Part shown: positions 18,275 through 29,758 of the stretch, piece after piece
Numbering within the stretch: the stretch's first letter is position 1
Layout of the letters: each line of letters starts with the position of its first letter
Assembly (NCBI RefSeq): GCF_020404745.1
Contig: NZ_JAIZAP010000027.1
Coordinates: 1-60,353 of the forward strand
Direction: 5' to 3'
From: Aquibacillus saliphilus
GTDB taxonomy: Bacteria > Bacillota > Bacilli > Bacillales > Amphibacillaceae
DNA length: 60,353 bases
Notes under the pieces: generated by a model
What the model was told of the DNA's origin: nothing
The model's input: only the letters and a program-made list of their open reading frames with translations
The model's database searches: none
Translations under genes and position numbers: made by a program

Positions 18275-18700
18275 GTGGCTAAAAAAGTTATAAAAGTTGT
18301 AAAACTTCAAATCCCAGCAGGGAAAGCAAATCCAGCACCACCAGTAGGACCAGCACTAGGTCAGGCAGGTGTTAATATCATGGGATTTTGTAAGGAATTT
18401 AATGCTCGTACCTCAGATGAAGCAGGTATGATTATTCCGGTTGAAATTACGGTGTTTGAAGACCGTTCATTTACATTTGTTACTAAGACTCCACCTGCAG
18501 CTGTTCTTCTAAAGAAAGCAGCTGGAATCGAAAGTGGATCAGGTGAACCAAACAGCAAAAAAGTTGCGACTGTAAAGCGTGACAAGGTAAAAGAAATTGC
18601 TGAAACAAAAATGCCTGATCTAAACGCTGCTGACGTTGAAGCGGCTATGCGTATGGTCGAAGGAACTGCGCGTAGTATGGGTATTGTTATTGAAGACTAA
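18275..18700 (+). CDS. rplK: Ribosomal protein L11
   Basis: A 141 residue large-subunit stalk-base protein, the thiostrepton target region. [20 protein letters not shown] at the N-terminus and [13 protein letters not shown] at the C-terminus are diagnostic. The GTG at 18275 follows AAGGAGGTG, and an upstream in-frame codon at 18218 was rejected because it lies across the leader structure. It is the first gene of the rplK-rplA unit. Confidence 0.97.
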   Translation: MAKKVIKVVKLQIPAGKANPAPPVGPALGQAGVNIMGFCKEFNARTSDEAGMIIPVEITVFEDRSFTFVTKTPPAAVLLKKAAGIESGSGEPNSKKVATVKRDKVKEIAETKMPDLNAADVEAAMRMVEGTARSMGIVIED

Positions 18701-18731
18701 TCCCACAACGGTACTCTTACCATAGGAGGAA

Positions 18732-18770
18732 GGTTGCGAAGATGGAGTAACAACCATTTCGCAACCTTTG
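18732..18770 (+). terminator. Hairpin between rplK and rplA (possible attenuator)
   Basis: GGTTGCGAAGATGG (18732-18745) pairs with CCATTTCGCAACC (18754-18766) with one bulged G, then TTTGTTG. The stem is strong but the T tract weak. It also contains a ribosome-binding-site-like AGGAGGA followed by a two-codon frame (ATG GAG TAA). It may attenuate transcription or stabilise the rplK message. Confidence 0.5.
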
Positions 18771-18844
18771 TTGTTGGAAGTCTAGCTATGCGGGCCGCTA
18801 GTCATTCTTGTTATTTGAATACGGCGCCCGTTCCGCTTTATTAA

Positions 18845-18870
18845 GTGGGAGGTATAACCGTTAAAACCAC
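18845..18870 (+). promoter_or_regulatory. Second candidate L1 binding site (rplA leader)
   Basis: GTGGGAGGTATAACC followed by CCAC repeats the motif found before rplK, with GTGG (18845-18848) pairing to CCAC (18867-18870). It lies 20 bases before the rplA start, over the ribosome-loading region, a good place for translational repression by L1. Confidence 0.55.
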
Positions 18871-18889
18871 AATCTAGGAGGAAAATATA

Positions 18890-19579
18890 ATGGCTAAGAA
18901 AACAAAAAAGCAACAAGAAGCACTAAAACTTGTTGATCGTACAAAAGAGTATGGAATAAAAGAAGCTTTAGAGCTAGTTAAGCAATCTGCTAAAGCAAAC
19001 TTTGACGAAACAGTTGAAGCTGCATTTCGTTTAGGAGTAGATCCTAAAAAAGCTGACCAGCAAATCCGTGGAGCAATGGTTTTACCACACGGTACTGGTA
19101 AAACACAAACTGTATTAGTTTTTGCAAAAGGCGAGAAAGCAAAAGAAGCAGAAGCTGCTGGAGCAGATTTCGTTGGAGAACAAGAACTTATTAGCAAAAT
19201 TAACCAAGGTTGGTTTGATTTTGATGTTATCGTAGCAACACCAGATATGATGGCAGAGGTTGGTAAACTTGGTCGTGTACTCGGACCTAAAGGTTTAATG
19301 CCGAATCCTAAAACTGGAACTGTAACTTTCGATGTTGAGAAAGCTGTTAACGAAATTAAAGCAGGTAAAGTAGAATACCGTGTTGATAGACAGTCAAACA
19401 TTCATGTTCCTATCGGTAAGGCATCTTTTGATATCGAAAAACTTGTTGAGAACTTTGAATCACTACTTGATACTGTAGTCAAAGCAAAACCACAGGCGGC
19501 AAAAGGTGTTTATATGCGTAACGTTGCTGTGACATCAACAATGGGACCTGGCGTAAAAGTTGACGTTTCTTCAAAATAA
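18890..19579 (+). CDS. rplA: Ribosomal protein L1
   Basis: A 229 residue two-domain protein of the L1 stalk, which guides deacylated tRNA out of the E site and acts as a translational repressor in other bacteria. The signature [19 protein letters not shown] lies in the second domain near residue 142, and [19 protein letters not shown] precedes it. TAGGAGGAAA precedes the ATG. The gene sits downstream of the two GUGGGAGG motifs described separately. Confidence 0.97.
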   Translation: MAKKTKKQQEALKLVDRTKEYGIKEALELVKQSAKANFDETVEAAFRLGVDPKKADQQIRGAMVLPHGTGKTQTVLVFAKGEKAKEAEAAGADFVGEQELISKINQGWFDFDVIVATPDMMAEVGKLGRVLGPKGLMPNPKTGTVTFDVEKAVNEIKAGKVEYRVDRQSNIHVPIGKASFDIEKLVENFESLLDTVVKAKPQAAKGVYMRNVAVTSTMGPGVKVDVSSK

Positions 19580-19583
19580 ACTG

Positions 19584-19618
19584 TTGACTTAGAACAAATT
19601 GTTGTTTATAATAAACAA
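19584..19618 (+). promoter_or_regulatory. Promoter for rplJ-rplL with an overlapping palindrome
   Basis: TTGACT (19584-19589), 17 bases, TATAAT (19607-19612), five bases after the rplA stop. TTGTTTATAATAAACAA (19602-19618) is a palindrome with 8 bp arms that covers the -10 box, so it may be an operator or simply AT-rich chance. Confidence 0.8.
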
Positions 19619-19669
19619 TGTTGTTTAAAAGCTTATCTATATAAGGTTGCTTTAAATATATTAATAAAT

Positions 19670-19812
19670 AAAATACGTTATACCGTAGACAGTAGGAGCA
19701 TTACTGCTTAATTACCTACCGAGGTGTGTGAATAGAAAAGATATATCTACTTTCTTTGAGAGTATCTTTAATTCAACAAGCCTCCGTGTCTACATGGGGG
19801 CTTGTTTTTTGC
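19670..19812 (+). promoter_or_regulatory. L10 leader with transcription attenuator
   Basis: The leader before rplJ contains paired elements around 19688-19730 (AGTAGGAGCATTACTGC and ACCTACCGAGGTGTGTGAAT) typical of the Firmicute L10 leader. It ends in a terminator in which AACAAGCCTCC (19775-19785) pairs with GGGGGCTTGTT (19796-19806), followed by T residues. The L10(L12)4 complex is expected to bind the upstream part and favour termination. The 5' boundary is approximate. Confidence 0.85.
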
Positions 19813-19915
19813 TATCCTAGTTTAATCAAGTATCAAGGTTGATAGAATAACGGGAACTTCTCGTTATTGACACTGGTATCTATCGGTATGATGTAAGTCA
19901 ATAGGAGGTGGAACA

Positions 19916-20419
19916 ATGTCAAAGATTATCGAACACAAAAAACACATTGTAACAGAGATTTCTGACAAGTTCCGCGATAGTAAATCCACAATTCTTGTGG
20001 ATTACCGTGGACTTGATGTTACAGAAGTTACTGAACTTCGTACACAGTTGCGCGAAGCTGGTGTAGACTTCAAAGTTTATAAAAACACAATGACTCGTCG
20101 TGCTACAGAAGAGGCAGAGCTAACTGGTCTTAACGATATTCTTGTAGGGCCAACTGCAATAGCTTTTAGTAACGATGATGTCGTAGCTCCTGCAAAGATT
20201 CTAAATAACTTTGCTAAGGATCATGAAGCTCTTGAAATTAAGGGTGGAGTAATTGAAGGAAGTGTTGCATCTCTTGAGCAAATTAAAGAGCTCGCAGCCC
20301 TACCAAACTACGAAGGTCTACTTTCTATGCTACTCAACGTTCTTCAAGCACCTGTTCGCAATTTCGCTTATGCTACAAAAGCTATTGCAGAGCAAAAAGA
20401 AGAAGAACAAGGAGCATAA
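19916..20419 (+). CDS. rplJ: Ribosomal protein L10
   Basis: A 167 residue protein that forms the base of the L7/L12 stalk. The N-terminal rRNA-binding domain includes [20 protein letters not shown] and [10 protein letters not shown]; the C-terminal helix ([20 protein letters not shown]) carries L12 dimers. AGGAGGTG precedes the ATG. The leader upstream provides autoregulation with rplL. Confidence 0.97.
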   Translation: MSKIIEHKKHIVTEISDKFRDSKSTILVDYRGLDVTEVTELRTQLREAGVDFKVYKNTMTRRATEEAELTGLNDILVGPTAIAFSNDDVVAPAKILNNFAKDHEALEIKGGVIEGSVASLEQIKELAALPNYEGLLSMLLNVLQAPVRNFAYATKAIAEQKEEEQGA

Positions 20420-20524
20420 TAGTACGATAATCAAGCAGTATGAGTTAATAACTAAGGGTTTATAATAAACCTTTTGATGGTACGGATTTAAAAAAATACA
20501 AACAACAATTAGGAGGAAATAATA

Positions 20525-20887
20525 ATGTCTAAAGAGTCAATCATTGAAGCGATCAAAGAAATGTCAGTACTTGAACTTAACGACCTAGTAAAAGCAATTG
20601 AAGAAGAATTTGGTGTAACTGCAGCAGCGCCTGTAGCTGCAGCTGGTACTGGTGGCGGAGAAGCTGCTGAAGAGCAGACTGAATTCGACGTAGTTCTAGC
20701 GAGTGTTGGAGCTTCTAAAATTAAAGTTGTTAAAGCGGTACGTGAAATCACTGGTCTTGGACTTAAAGATGCTAAAGACCTTGTAGATAACGCTCCTGGA
20801 GCAATTAAAGAAGGCGTTTCTAAAGAAGATGCTGAAGAAATGAAAACTAAGCTTGAAGAAGTTGGCGCTTCTGTTGAAGTGAAGTAA
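20525..20887 (+). CDS. rplL: Ribosomal protein L7/L12
   Basis: A 120 residue acidic stalk protein that recruits translational GTPases. The N-terminal dimerisation domain (1-35) is followed by an alanine and glycine rich hinge (about 36-55) and the globular C-terminal domain with [29 protein letters not shown] precedes the ATG. A terminator follows. Confidence 0.97.
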   Translation: MSKESIIEAIKEMSVLELNDLVKAIEEEFGVTAAAPVAAAGTGGGEAAEEQTEFDVVLASVGASKIKVVKAVREITGLGLKDAKDLVDNAPGAIKEGVSKEDAEEMKTKLEEVGASVEVK

Positions 20888-20898
20888 GATAATTTTTA

Positions 20899-20934
20899 AA
20901 AGCTCGCCTATAGACTAGGCGAGCTTTGTTTTTG
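20899..20934 (+). terminator. Terminator after rplL
   Basis: AAGCTCGCCTA (20900-20910) pairs with TAGGCGAGCTT (20916-20926), 11 bp with a five-base loop, then TGTTTTTG. Read-through probably supplies part of the transcription of the genes downstream. Confidence 0.9.
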
Positions 20935-21155
20935 TGAATTGCAAAAAAATTCTTAAAAACCATCACTGATGATGGTGATGATAAATAAAAAACATATCTC
21001 TTCTATAATATTATTGCTAAAAAGGAAATCGTGGAATTAATTAAAACTATTTGCGCAATATAGTTAATAGTTTTTTATAATTCATATAATAGTTTACATC
21101 CCCAATTTAAAAAGTCTAGCTAAATATAAAGACGCTAACAAAAAGTAGGTGTGAT

Positions 21156-21758
21156 ATGTCAGAACAATACTTTTCTAAACAACCCCAGTCAAAAAGTAAT
21201 CCTAAAACATGGACATTTAAATTAAGAGAGAATAAGTACACTTTCACTAGTGATCATGGCGTTTTTTCAAAGAATGAAGTTGATTTTGGTTCTAGATTAT
21301 TAATTGATACCTTTTTGGAGCCTAAGATTGATGGAGATGTGTTGGATCTTGGTTGTGGTTATGGTCCAATTGGAATATCCCTTGCTAAAACATTTCCGAA
21401 CAGACAAGTAGTAATGAGTGATGTTAATGAACGAGCTATTGAATTAGCGAGGCGGAATGCCAGTCAAAATAACGTTACTAATGTGGAGTTTTATATTAGT
21501 GATCGCTTAGAAGCGCTTAAAGAACGAAGTTTTGCTGCTGTACTAACAAACCCACCAATCCGTGCGGGTAAAGAGTTGATTTTTCGGATGTTTGAAGAAA
21601 GTTATCATGCTCTGCTACCAGAAGGGGAAATTTGGGTAGTTATTCAAAAGAAGCAGGGGTCTGCTTCAGCTCAAAAGAAATTAAATGAAATCTTTGAAAC
21701 TGTTGAGATAGTTGATAAAAGTAAAGGTTATCACATACTACGAGCTGGTAAAAAATAG
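21156..21758 (+). CDS. ybxB: RsmC-like class I SAM methyltransferase (YbxB)
   Basis: A 200 residue methyltransferase. The SAM-binding motif DVLDLGCGYGPIGI is near residue 60, and the NPPIRAG motif near 130 is the N-P-P catalytic loop used for exocyclic amino groups of guanine or adenine. It resembles the catalytic half of E. coli RsmC, which modifies 16S rRNA. The exact target of the Firmicute protein is not certain. AGGTGTG precedes the ATG. It occupies its usual place between rplL and rpoB. Confidence 0.88.
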   Translation: MSEQYFSKQPQSKSNPKTWTFKLRENKYTFTSDHGVFSKNEVDFGSRLLIDTFLEPKIDGDVLDLGCGYGPIGISLAKTFPNRQVVMSDVNERAIELARRNASQNNVTNVEFYISDRLEALKERSFAAVLTNPPIRAGKELIFRMFEESYHALLPEGEIWVVIQKKQGSASAQKKLNEIFETVEIVDKSKGYHILRAGKK

Positions 21759-21773
21759 TGCTAAATAAAATAA

Positions 21774-21802
21774 TTGACTCTAATTTTTGTTTGTGGTAAT
21801 AT
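21774..21802 (+). promoter_or_regulatory. Promoter for rpoB-rpoC
   Basis: TTGACT (21774-21779), 17 bases, TAATAT (21797-21802), 15 bases after the ybxB stop. If used, it gives rpoB a leader of about 570 nt. Confidence 0.65.
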
Positions 21803-21808
21803 AGAAAA

Positions 21809-22378
21809 ATGCCAATAGGCCAGTTGTGTTGTCAAGAGGAAATTTTATTTTTTTTATATATATTTTGTATGTATAATTATATTTTAGCAGGAAACACTTG
21901 TAAAATAGGGAATTATTCTCTTTTTTATGAAAAAATTCCTGGATTTCTGTGACAGCTTTGGTCGATATCTAGAACTATCTAACTAGATAGGAAGTAAATT
22001 ATGTATAACATTCGCTTAGCAGCGAGTGAAAATAATAAAAGCTTGTGAATAGAAGGTTATGTTCGCAAGTTTGTTCGGCATGTTTGTCGAACACTTTTTT
22101 CGCACAATTAGAGTATACCTTTTCCATTATGAAAGTCAACATATGTTGATGTTTGTAGAATTTTGGTAGGTAGAGAGTGCGACGAGGGCAACATCACTTT
22201 AGTAGGTGGTGTCTATCATTTATATTATCAACCGTAGATTTAACTTGGTTGAATAGTGTAAGTGAAACTATGGTTTTCGTCGTAAGGGGTGTAACCGTGA
22301 AACGAAATGTTTTGCTTCCCTCTAACGATAAACCGAGTTTTTTCTAATCTTTTATTCTTGATTTGAGGGGTGAATCAG
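21809..22378 (+). other. Long rpoB leader with attenuator-like hairpins
   Basis: No gene is seen in these 570 bases. TGTTCG (22072-22077) and CGAACA (22088-22093) form a stem followed by CTTTTTT, a terminator-like element. Just before it CTTGTGAA (22042-22049) pairs with TTCGCAAG (22062-22069), and TTCGCT (22012-22017) pairs with AGCGAG (22021-22026). The remainder up to the start codon has no obvious single structure. Confidence 0.6.
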
Positions 22379-25300
22379 TTGACAGGTCAACTAGTTCAGT
22401 ATGGACGACACCGCCAGCGCAGAAGTTATGCACGCATTAGTGAAGTGCTAGAATTACCGAATCTAATTGAGATTCAAACCGCTTCCTATGAATGGTTTTT
22501 AGAAGAAGGTTTGAGAGAAATGTTCCAGGATATTTCTCCAATCGAGGATTTCACAGGAAATCTTTCTTTAGAGTTTGTGGATTATAACTTAGGCGAACCG
22601 AAGTATCCTGTAGCCGAGTCCAAAGAAAGAGATGTAACATACAACGCTCCTCTTCGCGTTAAAGTTCGTTTGTTGAATAACGAAACGGGTGAAGTGAAAG
22701 AGCAGGAAGTATTCATGGGTGATTTCCCGTTAATGACTGATACGGGTACTTTCGTTATTAATGGTGCGGAACGTGTAATTGTTTCTCAATTAGTTCGCTC
22801 ACCAAGTGTTTATTTCCATAATAAAGTTGATAAGAATGGTAAGCGAGGCTATGGAGCGACAGTTATTCCAAACCGTGGTGCATGGATGGAGTTTGAAACG
22901 GACGCAAAAGACGTTGTCCATGTTCGTATTGATCGTACTCGTAAATTACCAATAACTGTGCTAATGAGAGCACTTGGTTTTGGAAACGATCAAGAAATTA
23001 TCGATTTATTAGGTGACAACGAATACTTAAAGAACACGCTTGAAAAAGACAATACAGAAACAAGTGAAAAAGCTTTACTTGAAATTTACGAGCGTCTGCG
23101 TCCTGGTGAACCACCGACTGTAGAAAACGCTAAAAGCTTACTTGTTTCACGCTTCTTTGACCCTAAACGTTACGATTTAGCTCGTGTGGGTCGATACAAA
23201 ATGAATAAGAAGCTTCACATAAAGAATCGTTTGTTCAATCAGGTGCTCGCGGAGCCACTTGTGGATCAAGAAACTGGTGAAGTGATTGCACAAAAAGGTG
23301 ATAAGCTAGATCGTAGATTATTAGATAAGGTTTTACCTTACCTAGATGCTGCTGAAAATAAGTTTGGGGAAGAACTCGTGGAAACACACGAAGGTGTGTT
23401 GCAAGACCCAATTAAAATTCAATCAATTAAGATTATTGACCCTACAGACCCAGAAGGTGAAAGAACACTTAATGTAATAGGTAACGCAAGTGTTGATGAC
23501 AGTGTTAAGAATATTGCTCCTGCGGATATTTTATCTGCAATCAGTTATTTCTTTAACATTCTACACCAGGTCGGTGATACTGATGATATCGACCACTTGG
23601 GTAATAGAAGACTACGTTCTGTAGGTGAACTGTTACAAAACCAATTCCGAATTGGACTATCTAGAATGGAGCGTGTGGTACGTGAGCGTATGTCAATTCA
23701 AGATACGTCGTCTATTACACCTCAACAATTAATAAATATTCGTCCTGTAATTGCTTCTATTAAAGAGTTTTTCGGTAGCTCGCAATTATCTCAATTTATG
23801 GACCAAACCAATCCATTAGCGGAGTTGACGCATAAGCGACGCCTTTCTGCACTTGGACCTGGTGGTCTAACAAGAGAACGTGCAGGGTTTGAAGTTCGTG
23901 ACGTACACTATTCGCATTATGGTCGCATGTGTCCAATTGAGACGCCAGAGGGACCAAATATCGGGTTGATAAACTCATTATCTTCCTATGCAAAAGTGAA
24001 TAAGTTTGGTTTCATTGAAACTCCTTATCGTAGAGTTGATCCTGAAACAGGGAAAGTGACCGAACAATATGATTACTTAACTGCTGATGAGGAAGACAAT
24101 TATGTAGTTGCTCAAGCAAATGCAAAACTCGATGACAGTGGCTCATTCACCGATGAGGAAGTTATTGCACGTTTCCGAGGGGAAAACACGATTGTTAACC
24201 GAGACCGACTTGATTATATGGACGTATCTCCTAAACAAGTAGTTTCTGCTGCAACTGCATGTATTCCTTTCTTGGAAAATGATGACTCTAACCGTGCATT
24301 GATGGGTGCAAACATGCAACGTCAAGCAGTGCCTTTGTTACAACCAAGGTCTCCTATTGTAGGTACCGGTATGGAGTATGTATCCGGTAAAGATTCGGGT
24401 GCCGCTGTTATTTGTCAGAACGAGGGTATTGTAGAACGTGTTGAAGCAAAAGAGGTCTATGTCCGCCGCGTTTCTGAAGTGGATGGTAAACAAGTAAAAG
24501 GTGACTTAGATAATTATCGTCTCCAAAAGTTTATTCGTTCAAACCAAGGAACTTGTTATAACCAACGACCAATTGTTAGCGTTGGAAATCATGTTGTAAA
24601 AGGTGAAATACTTGCTGATGGTCCTTCGATGGAGGATGGTGAGTTAGCCTTAGGACAAAACGTCCTTGTTGGTTTTATGACATGGGAAGGTTATAACTAT
24701 GAGGATGCTATCATCATGAGTGAACGTTTAGTTAAAGATGATGTCTATACTTCAATCCATATTGAAGAGTATGAATCAGAAGCTCGTGATACTAAACTAG
24801 GACCGGAAGAAATAACTAGAGACATTCCAAACGTTGGAGAGGATGCACTACGCAACCTTGATGAAAGAGGAATTATCCGTGTTGGTGCTGAAGTAAGTGA
24901 TGGCGATTTACTAGTAGGTAAGGTTACGCCTAAAGGTGTTACCGAATTATCTGCAGAAGAGCGTCTACTTCATGCTATTTTCGGTGAGAAGGCAAGGGAA
25001 GTAAGAGACACATCCTTACGTGTACCACATGGTGCAGGAGGAATTGTTTTGGATGTTAAGATCTTTAATCGTCAAGATGGTGATGAACTTCCACCGGGAG
25101 TAAATCAACTTGTTCGTGCTTATATTGTCCAAAAACGTAAGATATCTGAAGGCGATAAAATGGCAGGACGTCATGGTAATAAAGGTGTTATTTCTAAGAT
25201 ATTGCCAGAAGAGGATATGCCGTATTTACCGGACGGAACACCAATTGACATTATGCTTAACCCATTAGGTGTACCATCTCGTATGAATATCGGACAGGTG

Positions 25301-25915
25301 TTGGAATTACACTTAGGTATGGCTGCAAGACAGCTTGGTATTCATGTAGCATCTCCAGTATTTGATGGAGCGCGTGAGGAAGATGTATGGGAGACGTTAG
25401 AAGAAGCAGGTATGGCGAGAGACGCAAAAACAGTACTTTATGATGGTCGCTCTGGTGAACCGTTTGATAACCGTGTATCTGTTGGGGTTATGTATATGAT
25501 TAAATTAGCCCACATGGTAGACGACAAGCTTCACGCTCGTTCTACTGGACCATATTCATTAGTAACGCAGCAACCATTAGGTGGTAAAGCACAATTTGGT
25601 GGTCAGCGATTTGGTGAAATGGAGGTATGGGCACTTGAAGCATACGGTGCAGCATATACGCTTCAAGAGATTCTAACTGTTAAGTCAGATGATGTTGTAG
25701 GTCGTGTTAAGACGTACGAAGCGATTGTAAAAGGTGATAATGTTCCTGAACCAGGAATTCCTGAATCCTTCAAGGTATTAATTAAGGAACTTCAAAGTCT
25801 AGGAATGGACGTAAAAATGCTTTCAGCGGATGAACAGGAAATTGATTTACGCGATATAGAAGAAGATGAAAACCAGTCGGCAGATAAATTTAATTTAGAA
25901 GTTGAAGAACGATAA
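22379..25915 (+). CDS. rpoB: RNA polymerase beta subunit
   Basis: The 1178 residue beta subunit. The start is TTG 22379 (MTGQLVQYG), as in B. subtilis, eight bases after GAGGGGTG; an in-frame GTG at 22370 overlaps that site. The rifampicin pocket ([20 protein letters not shown] and [12 protein letters not shown]) has wild-type residues, so target-based rifampicin resistance is not expected. The C-terminal region [20 protein letters not shown] is intact. Cotranscribed with rpoC 64 bases downstream. Confidence 0.98.
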   Translation: MTGQLVQYGRHRQRRSYARISEVLELPNLIEIQTASYEWFLEEGLREMFQDISPIEDFTGNLSLEFVDYNLGEPKYPVAESKERDVTYNAPLRVKVRLLNNETGEVKEQEVFMGDFPLMTDTGTFVINGAERVIVSQLVRSPSVYFHNKVDKNGKRGYGATVIPNRGAWMEFETDAKDVVHVRIDRTRKLPITVLMRALGFGNDQEIIDLLGDNEYLKNTLEKDNTETSEKALLEIYERLRPGEPPTVENAKSLLVSRFFDPKRYDLARVGRYKMNKKLHIKNRLFNQVLAEPLVDQETGEVIAQKGDKLDRRLLDKVLPYLDAAENKFGEELVETHEGVLQDPIKIQSIKIIDPTDPEGERTLNVIGNASVDDSVKNIAPADILSAISYFFNILHQVGDTDDIDHLGNRRLRSVGELLQNQFRIGLSRMERVVRERMSIQDTSSITPQQLINIRPVIASIKEFFGSSQLSQFMDQTNPLAELTHKRRLSALGPGGLTRERAGFEVRDVHYSHYGRMCPIETPEGPNIGLINSLSSYAKVNKFGFIETPYRRVDPETGKVTEQYDYLTADEEDNYVVAQANAKLDDSGSFTDEEVIARFRGENTIVNRDRLDYMDVSPKQVVSAATACIPFLENDDSNRALMGANMQRQAVPLLQPRSPIVGTGMEYVSGKDSGAAVICQNEGIVERVEAKEVYVRRVSEVDGKQVKGDLDNYRLQKFIRSNQGTCYNQRPIVSVGNHVVKGEILADGPSMEDGELALGQNVLVGFMTWEGYNYEDAIIMSERLVKDDVYTSIHIEEYESEARDTKLGPEEITRDIPNVGEDALRNLDERGIIRVGAEVSDGDLLVGKVTPKGVTELSAEERLLHAIFGEKAREVRDTSLRVPHGAGGIVLDVKIFNRQDGDELPPGVNQLVRAYIVQKRKISEGDKMAGRHGNKGVISKILPEEDMPYLPDGTPIDIMLNPLGVPSRMNIGQVLELHLGMAARQLGIHVASPVFDGAREEDVWETLEEAGMARDAKTVLYDGRSGEPFDNRVSVGVMYMIKLAHMVDDKLHARSTGPYSLVTQQPLGGKAQFGGQRFGEMEVWALEAYGAAYTLQEILTVKSDDVVGRVKTYEAIVKGDNVPEPGIPESFKVLIKELQSLGMDVKMLSADEQEIDLRDIEEDENQSADKFNLEVEER

Positions 25916-25979
25916 ATAATACTCTATAAGAGTTCTGTACTTAGGGTAAAACCTGAATACTAAAAGGGAGGTAGGCCCC

Positions 25980-28900
25980 TTGCTAGATGTAAATAATTTT
26001 GAATTTATGAAAATAGGTTTAGCTTCTCCGGATAAGATTCGTTCGTGGTCTTTTGGTGAGGTTAAGAAACCAGAAACAATTAATTACCGTACACTTAAGC
26101 CTGAAAAAGATGGGTTGTTCTGCGAAAGAATTTTCGGACCGCAAAAAGACTGGGAATGTCATTGTGGAAAATACAAACGTGTCCGCTATAAGGGTGTTGT
26201 TTGTGATCGATGTGGTGTAGAAGTAACAAAGTCAAAAGTTCGCCGTGAGCGTATGGGGCATATTGAATTAGCTGCCCCAGTTTCTCACATTTGGTACTTT
26301 AAAGGTATTCCAAGTCGTATGGGTCTAGTGCTAGATATGTCACCTAGAGCGCTTGAAGAAGTTATTTATTTTGCTGCATATATCGTAACTGATTCAGGCG
26401 ATACAGCATTAGAGAAAAAGCAATTGCTTTCTGAAAAAGAATACCGTGCATATAGAGATAAGTACGGTAAGTCCTTCCAAGCGCAAATGGGTGCAGAGGC
26501 AATTAGGAAGTTATTACATGATATTGACCTTGAAAAAGAGGTTGAACACTTAAGAGAAGAATTAAAAACAGCACAGGGTCAACGTAGAACTAGAGCAATA
26601 AAGCGTCTAGAGGTGTTGGAAGCATTCAGAAATTCTGGCAATGCTCCTTCTTGGATGGTACTTGATGTATTACCTATCATTCCGCCTGAACTTAGACCGA
26701 TGGTTCAACTTGACGGTGGACGATTTGCGACGTCTGATTTAAACGATTTATACCGTCGTGTAATTAACCGTAATAACCGTTTGAAACGATTACTTGATCT
26801 CGGTGCTCCTAGCATTATTGTTCAAAACGAAAAACGTATGCTACAAGAAGCAGTTGATGCGTTAATCGATAACGGCCGTCGTGGTCGTCCTGTAACAGGT
26901 CCGGGTAATCGTCCGCTTAAATCCCTTTCGCATATGCTTAAAGGGAAGCAAGGGCGTTTCCGTCAAAACCTTCTTGGTAAACGTGTAGACTATTCTGGTC
27001 GTTCTGTTATCGTAGTAGGGCCACATTTAAAGATGTATCAGTGTGGACTACCAAAAGAAATGGCTGTTGAATTATTTAAACCATTTATCATGAAAGAGCT
27101 AGTAGAAAAAGGTTTAGCTCATAATATTAAATCTGCAAAACGTAAAATTGAACGACTGCACTCTGAGGTTTGGGATGTTTTGGAAGAAGTAATTAGAGAA
27201 CATCCGGTATTACTGAACCGTGCACCAACACTACACCGTTTGGGGATTCAAGCATTTGAACCAACTCTAGTAGAGGGTCGTGCGATTCGACTTCATCCAT
27301 TAGTATGTACAGCGTATAATGCTGACTTTGATGGAGACCAAATGGCTGTACACGTACCGTTATCTGCTGAAGCTCAAGCAGAGGCGCGTATCCTAATGTT
27401 AGCTGCTCAGAATATTTTAAATCCAAAAGATGGTAAACCAGTTGTTACACCGTCACAGGATATGGTTCTAGGTAACTATTACATGACTATGGAACGTAAA
27501 GGCGCCGTTGGTGAGGGTATGGTATTTAAGGATCTCGATGAAGCAGTAATTGCATATCAGAGTGGATATGTTCACTTGCACACAAGAATTGCGGTCCAGG
27601 CATCATCACTTGGTAGTGAGACATTCACCGAGGAACAACACAATCAATTATTAATTACAACAGTTGGAAAACTCTTGTTTAACAATATGTTACCAAGTTC
27701 ATTCCCATATATGAATGAGCCAACTCATAACAACCTAGAGGTACGAACACCAGAAAAATACTTCCTTGAAAAGGGTGCGAATATTAAAGAAGTAATCGCT
27801 GAGCGCGAAATTATTCAGCCATTCAAAAAGGGAATTCTCGGTGATATAATCGCTGAGGTATTTAAAAACTTTAAGATTAGTGAAACATCGAAAATGCTTG
27901 ATAGAATGAAGGATTTAGGTTTTAAATACTCTACTAAAGCAGGTATTACAGTAGGTGTATCTGATATCGTTGTGTTAGCTGAGAAGGAAGAAATTCTAGA
28001 AGAAGCACAAACGAGAGTGGATAAAGTATTGAAACAGTTCCGTAGAGGTCTAATAACAGAAGAAGAGCGCTACGATAGAGTTATTTCTATCTGGTCTCAG
28101 GCTAAAGATGTTATTCAAGAAAAATTGATGAAGACACTAAATCCAAGAAACCCAATCTTTATGATGAGTGATTCTGGTGCTCGTGGTAACGCGTCTAACT
28201 TTACGCAGCTTGCAGGTATGCGTGGTCTAATGGCCAACCCGGCTGGTCGTATTATTGAGTTACCAATCAAATCAAGTTTCCGTGAAGGTTTAACGGTATT
28301 AGAGTACTTTATTTCTACTCACGGTGCACGTAAAGGTCTTGCGGATACGGCGCTTAAAACAGCCGACTCTGGTTATTTAACTCGTCGTTTGGTTGATGTA
28401 GCGCAGGATGTTATCATCCGTGAAGAGGATTGTGGAACTGATAGAGGATTAACAGTACAGTCTATTACAGAAGGTACCGAGTTAATTGAACCATTAATCG
28501 ATCGATTAATTGGTAGAACAGTATTCCAAGTATTGCGTCATCCAGAATCAGATAAGGTTTTAATTAAGAAAGATGAAGTAATTACAGAAGATGTAGCGAA
28601 GCAAATTGTTGATGCAGGATTTGAGAATGTATTAATCCGTTCTGTATTCACTTGTAATACTAGACATGGTGCATGTAAAAAATGTTATGGCCGTAACCTA
28701 GCAACTGGTGAAGAGGTTGAAGTTGGCGAAGCAGTTGGTATTATCGCGGCTCAATCTATTGGTGAGCCAGGTACACAGCTTACTATGCGTACATTCCACA
28801 CTGGTGGTGTTGCGGGTAGTGATATTACACAAGGTTTACCTCGTATTCAAGAGATATTTGAAGCACGCCACCCTAAAGGGCAGGCTACTATTTCTGAAAT

Positions 28901-29594
28901 TCGTGGAACAATACAAGATATTAACGAAGTGAAAGATAAACAAGAGATTGTCGTCCAAGGTGATGTAGAAAGTCGCACATACACAACGCCATATGGTAGT
29001 CGTCTTAAAGTAAGTATTGGTGATCAGGTCATTGCTGGGCAGGAGTTAACTGAAGGTTCGATTGATCCGAAAGAACTTCTTAAAGTCCAGGGTGTTGAAG
29101 GTGTTCAAAGATACTTGCTAAAAGAAGTTCAAAAAGTTTATCGTATGCAGGGTGTAGAAATTGGTGACAAGCACGTAGAAGTTATGGTTCGTCAAATGCT
29201 TCGTAAAATCCGCGTAGCTGATGCAGGTGATACAGAAGTATTACCAGGATCATTACTAGAAGTACATCAATTCAGGGATGCTAATAAGAAAGTACTTATA
29301 AGCGGAAATCAACCTGCAGTTGGAAGACCGGTTCTATTAGGTATTACAAAAGCATCACTTGAAACAGATTCCTTCTTGTCTGCCGCATCCTTCCAAGAGA
29401 CAACTCGTGTCTTAACTGATGCTGCTATCAAAGGAAAACGAGATGAGCTACTAGGATTAAAAGAAAATGTAATCATTGGTAAACTAGTACCTGCTGGTAC
29501 TGGGATGCAAAAGTACCGAAAAATAACTGCTGAAACAGAAGAAGTAATAGAAGATGTAACAGAAGAACAATTAACTGAAGAGATAACGCAGTAA
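25980..29594 (+). CDS. rpoC: RNA polymerase beta' subunit
   Basis: The 1204 residue beta' subunit. The zinc-binding domain uses [20 protein letters not shown] near residue 60, the catalytic magnesium is held by [12 protein letters not shown], and a second zinc cluster ([13 protein letters not shown]) lies near residue 890. The bridge helix and trigger loop region [16 protein letters not shown] is intact. The start is TTG 25980 after GGGAGGT, as in B. subtilis. Ends with a short acidic tail. Confidence 0.98.
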   Translation: MLDVNNFEFMKIGLASPDKIRSWSFGEVKKPETINYRTLKPEKDGLFCERIFGPQKDWECHCGKYKRVRYKGVVCDRCGVEVTKSKVRRERMGHIELAAPVSHIWYFKGIPSRMGLVLDMSPRALEEVIYFAAYIVTDSGDTALEKKQLLSEKEYRAYRDKYGKSFQAQMGAEAIRKLLHDIDLEKEVEHLREELKTAQGQRRTRAIKRLEVLEAFRNSGNAPSWMVLDVLPIIPPELRPMVQLDGGRFATSDLNDLYRRVINRNNRLKRLLDLGAPSIIVQNEKRMLQEAVDALIDNGRRGRPVTGPGNRPLKSLSHMLKGKQGRFRQNLLGKRVDYSGRSVIVVGPHLKMYQCGLPKEMAVELFKPFIMKELVEKGLAHNIKSAKRKIERLHSEVWDVLEEVIREHPVLLNRAPTLHRLGIQAFEPTLVEGRAIRLHPLVCTAYNADFDGDQMAVHVPLSAEAQAEARILMLAAQNILNPKDGKPVVTPSQDMVLGNYYMTMERKGAVGEGMVFKDLDEAVIAYQSGYVHLHTRIAVQASSLGSETFTEEQHNQLLITTVGKLLFNNMLPSSFPYMNEPTHNNLEVRTPEKYFLEKGANIKEVIAEREIIQPFKKGILGDIIAEVFKNFKISETSKMLDRMKDLGFKYSTKAGITVGVSDIVVLAEKEEILEEAQTRVDKVLKQFRRGLITEEERYDRVISIWSQAKDVIQEKLMKTLNPRNPIFMMSDSGARGNASNFTQLAGMRGLMANPAGRIIELPIKSSFREGLTVLEYFISTHGARKGLADTALKTADSGYLTRRLVDVAQDVIIREEDCGTDRGLTVQSITEGTELIEPLIDRLIGRTVFQVLRHPESDKVLIKKDEVITEDVAKQIVDAGFENVLIRSVFTCNTRHGACKKCYGRNLATGEEVEVGEAVGIIAAQSIGEPGTQLTMRTFHTGGVAGSDITQGLPRIQEIFEARHPKGQATISEIRGTIQDINEVKDKQEIVVQGDVESRTYTTPYGSRLKVSIGDQVIAGQELTEGSIDPKELLKVQGVEGVQRYLLKEVQKVYRMQGVEIGDKHVEVMVRQMLRKIRVADAGDTEVLPGSLLEVHQFRDANKKVLISGNQPAVGRPVLLGITKASLETDSFLSAASFQETTRVLTDAAIKGKRDELLGLKENVIIGKLVPAGTGMQKYRKITAETEEVIEDVTEEQLTEEITQ

Positions 29595-29679
29595 TTACTG
29601 TTAATTCTATGAAAACAAGGTGCACTAGTGGAAGTATCCTTTGAATAAATAAATTACTCTAAAAAGTCTTTAATTTTAG

Positions 29680-29708
29680 TTGACATTAAATTTATTGAGT
29701 GATAATAT
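29680..29708 (+). promoter_or_regulatory. Promoter of the str operon
   Basis: TTGACA (29680-29685), 17 bases, TAATAT (29703-29708). A perfect -35 and good spacing about 50 bases before rplGB make this a strong candidate for rplGB-rpsL-rpsG-fusA-tuf. Confidence 0.8.
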
Positions 29709-29758
29709 ATTCAAGGTGCTTCCGTTAATCCTTGTTGCTTTGGAGGATATACTTAAAA

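Noticed and set aside
18739-18750. ATG GAG TAA after AGGAGGA as a leader-peptide attenuator for rplA
   Set aside because: Two codons only, located in the hairpin stem; more likely coincidence, so it is mentioned only under the hairpin.
18780-18843. Region after the rplK hairpin (TCTAGCTATGCGGGCCGC...) as a fifth copy of the interspersed repeat
   Set aside because: Only TCTAGCT and a GC-rich patch are shared; order and spacing of the other motifs are missing.
20957-20977. ACCATCA/TGATGGT inverted repeat after rplL as a terminator
   Set aside because: Short stem without a T tract, and a much better terminator lies at 20899-20934.
23800-23900. Possible rifampicin-resistance substitutions in the rpoB central region
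   Set aside because: The Asp, His and Ser positions most often mutated are all wild type.
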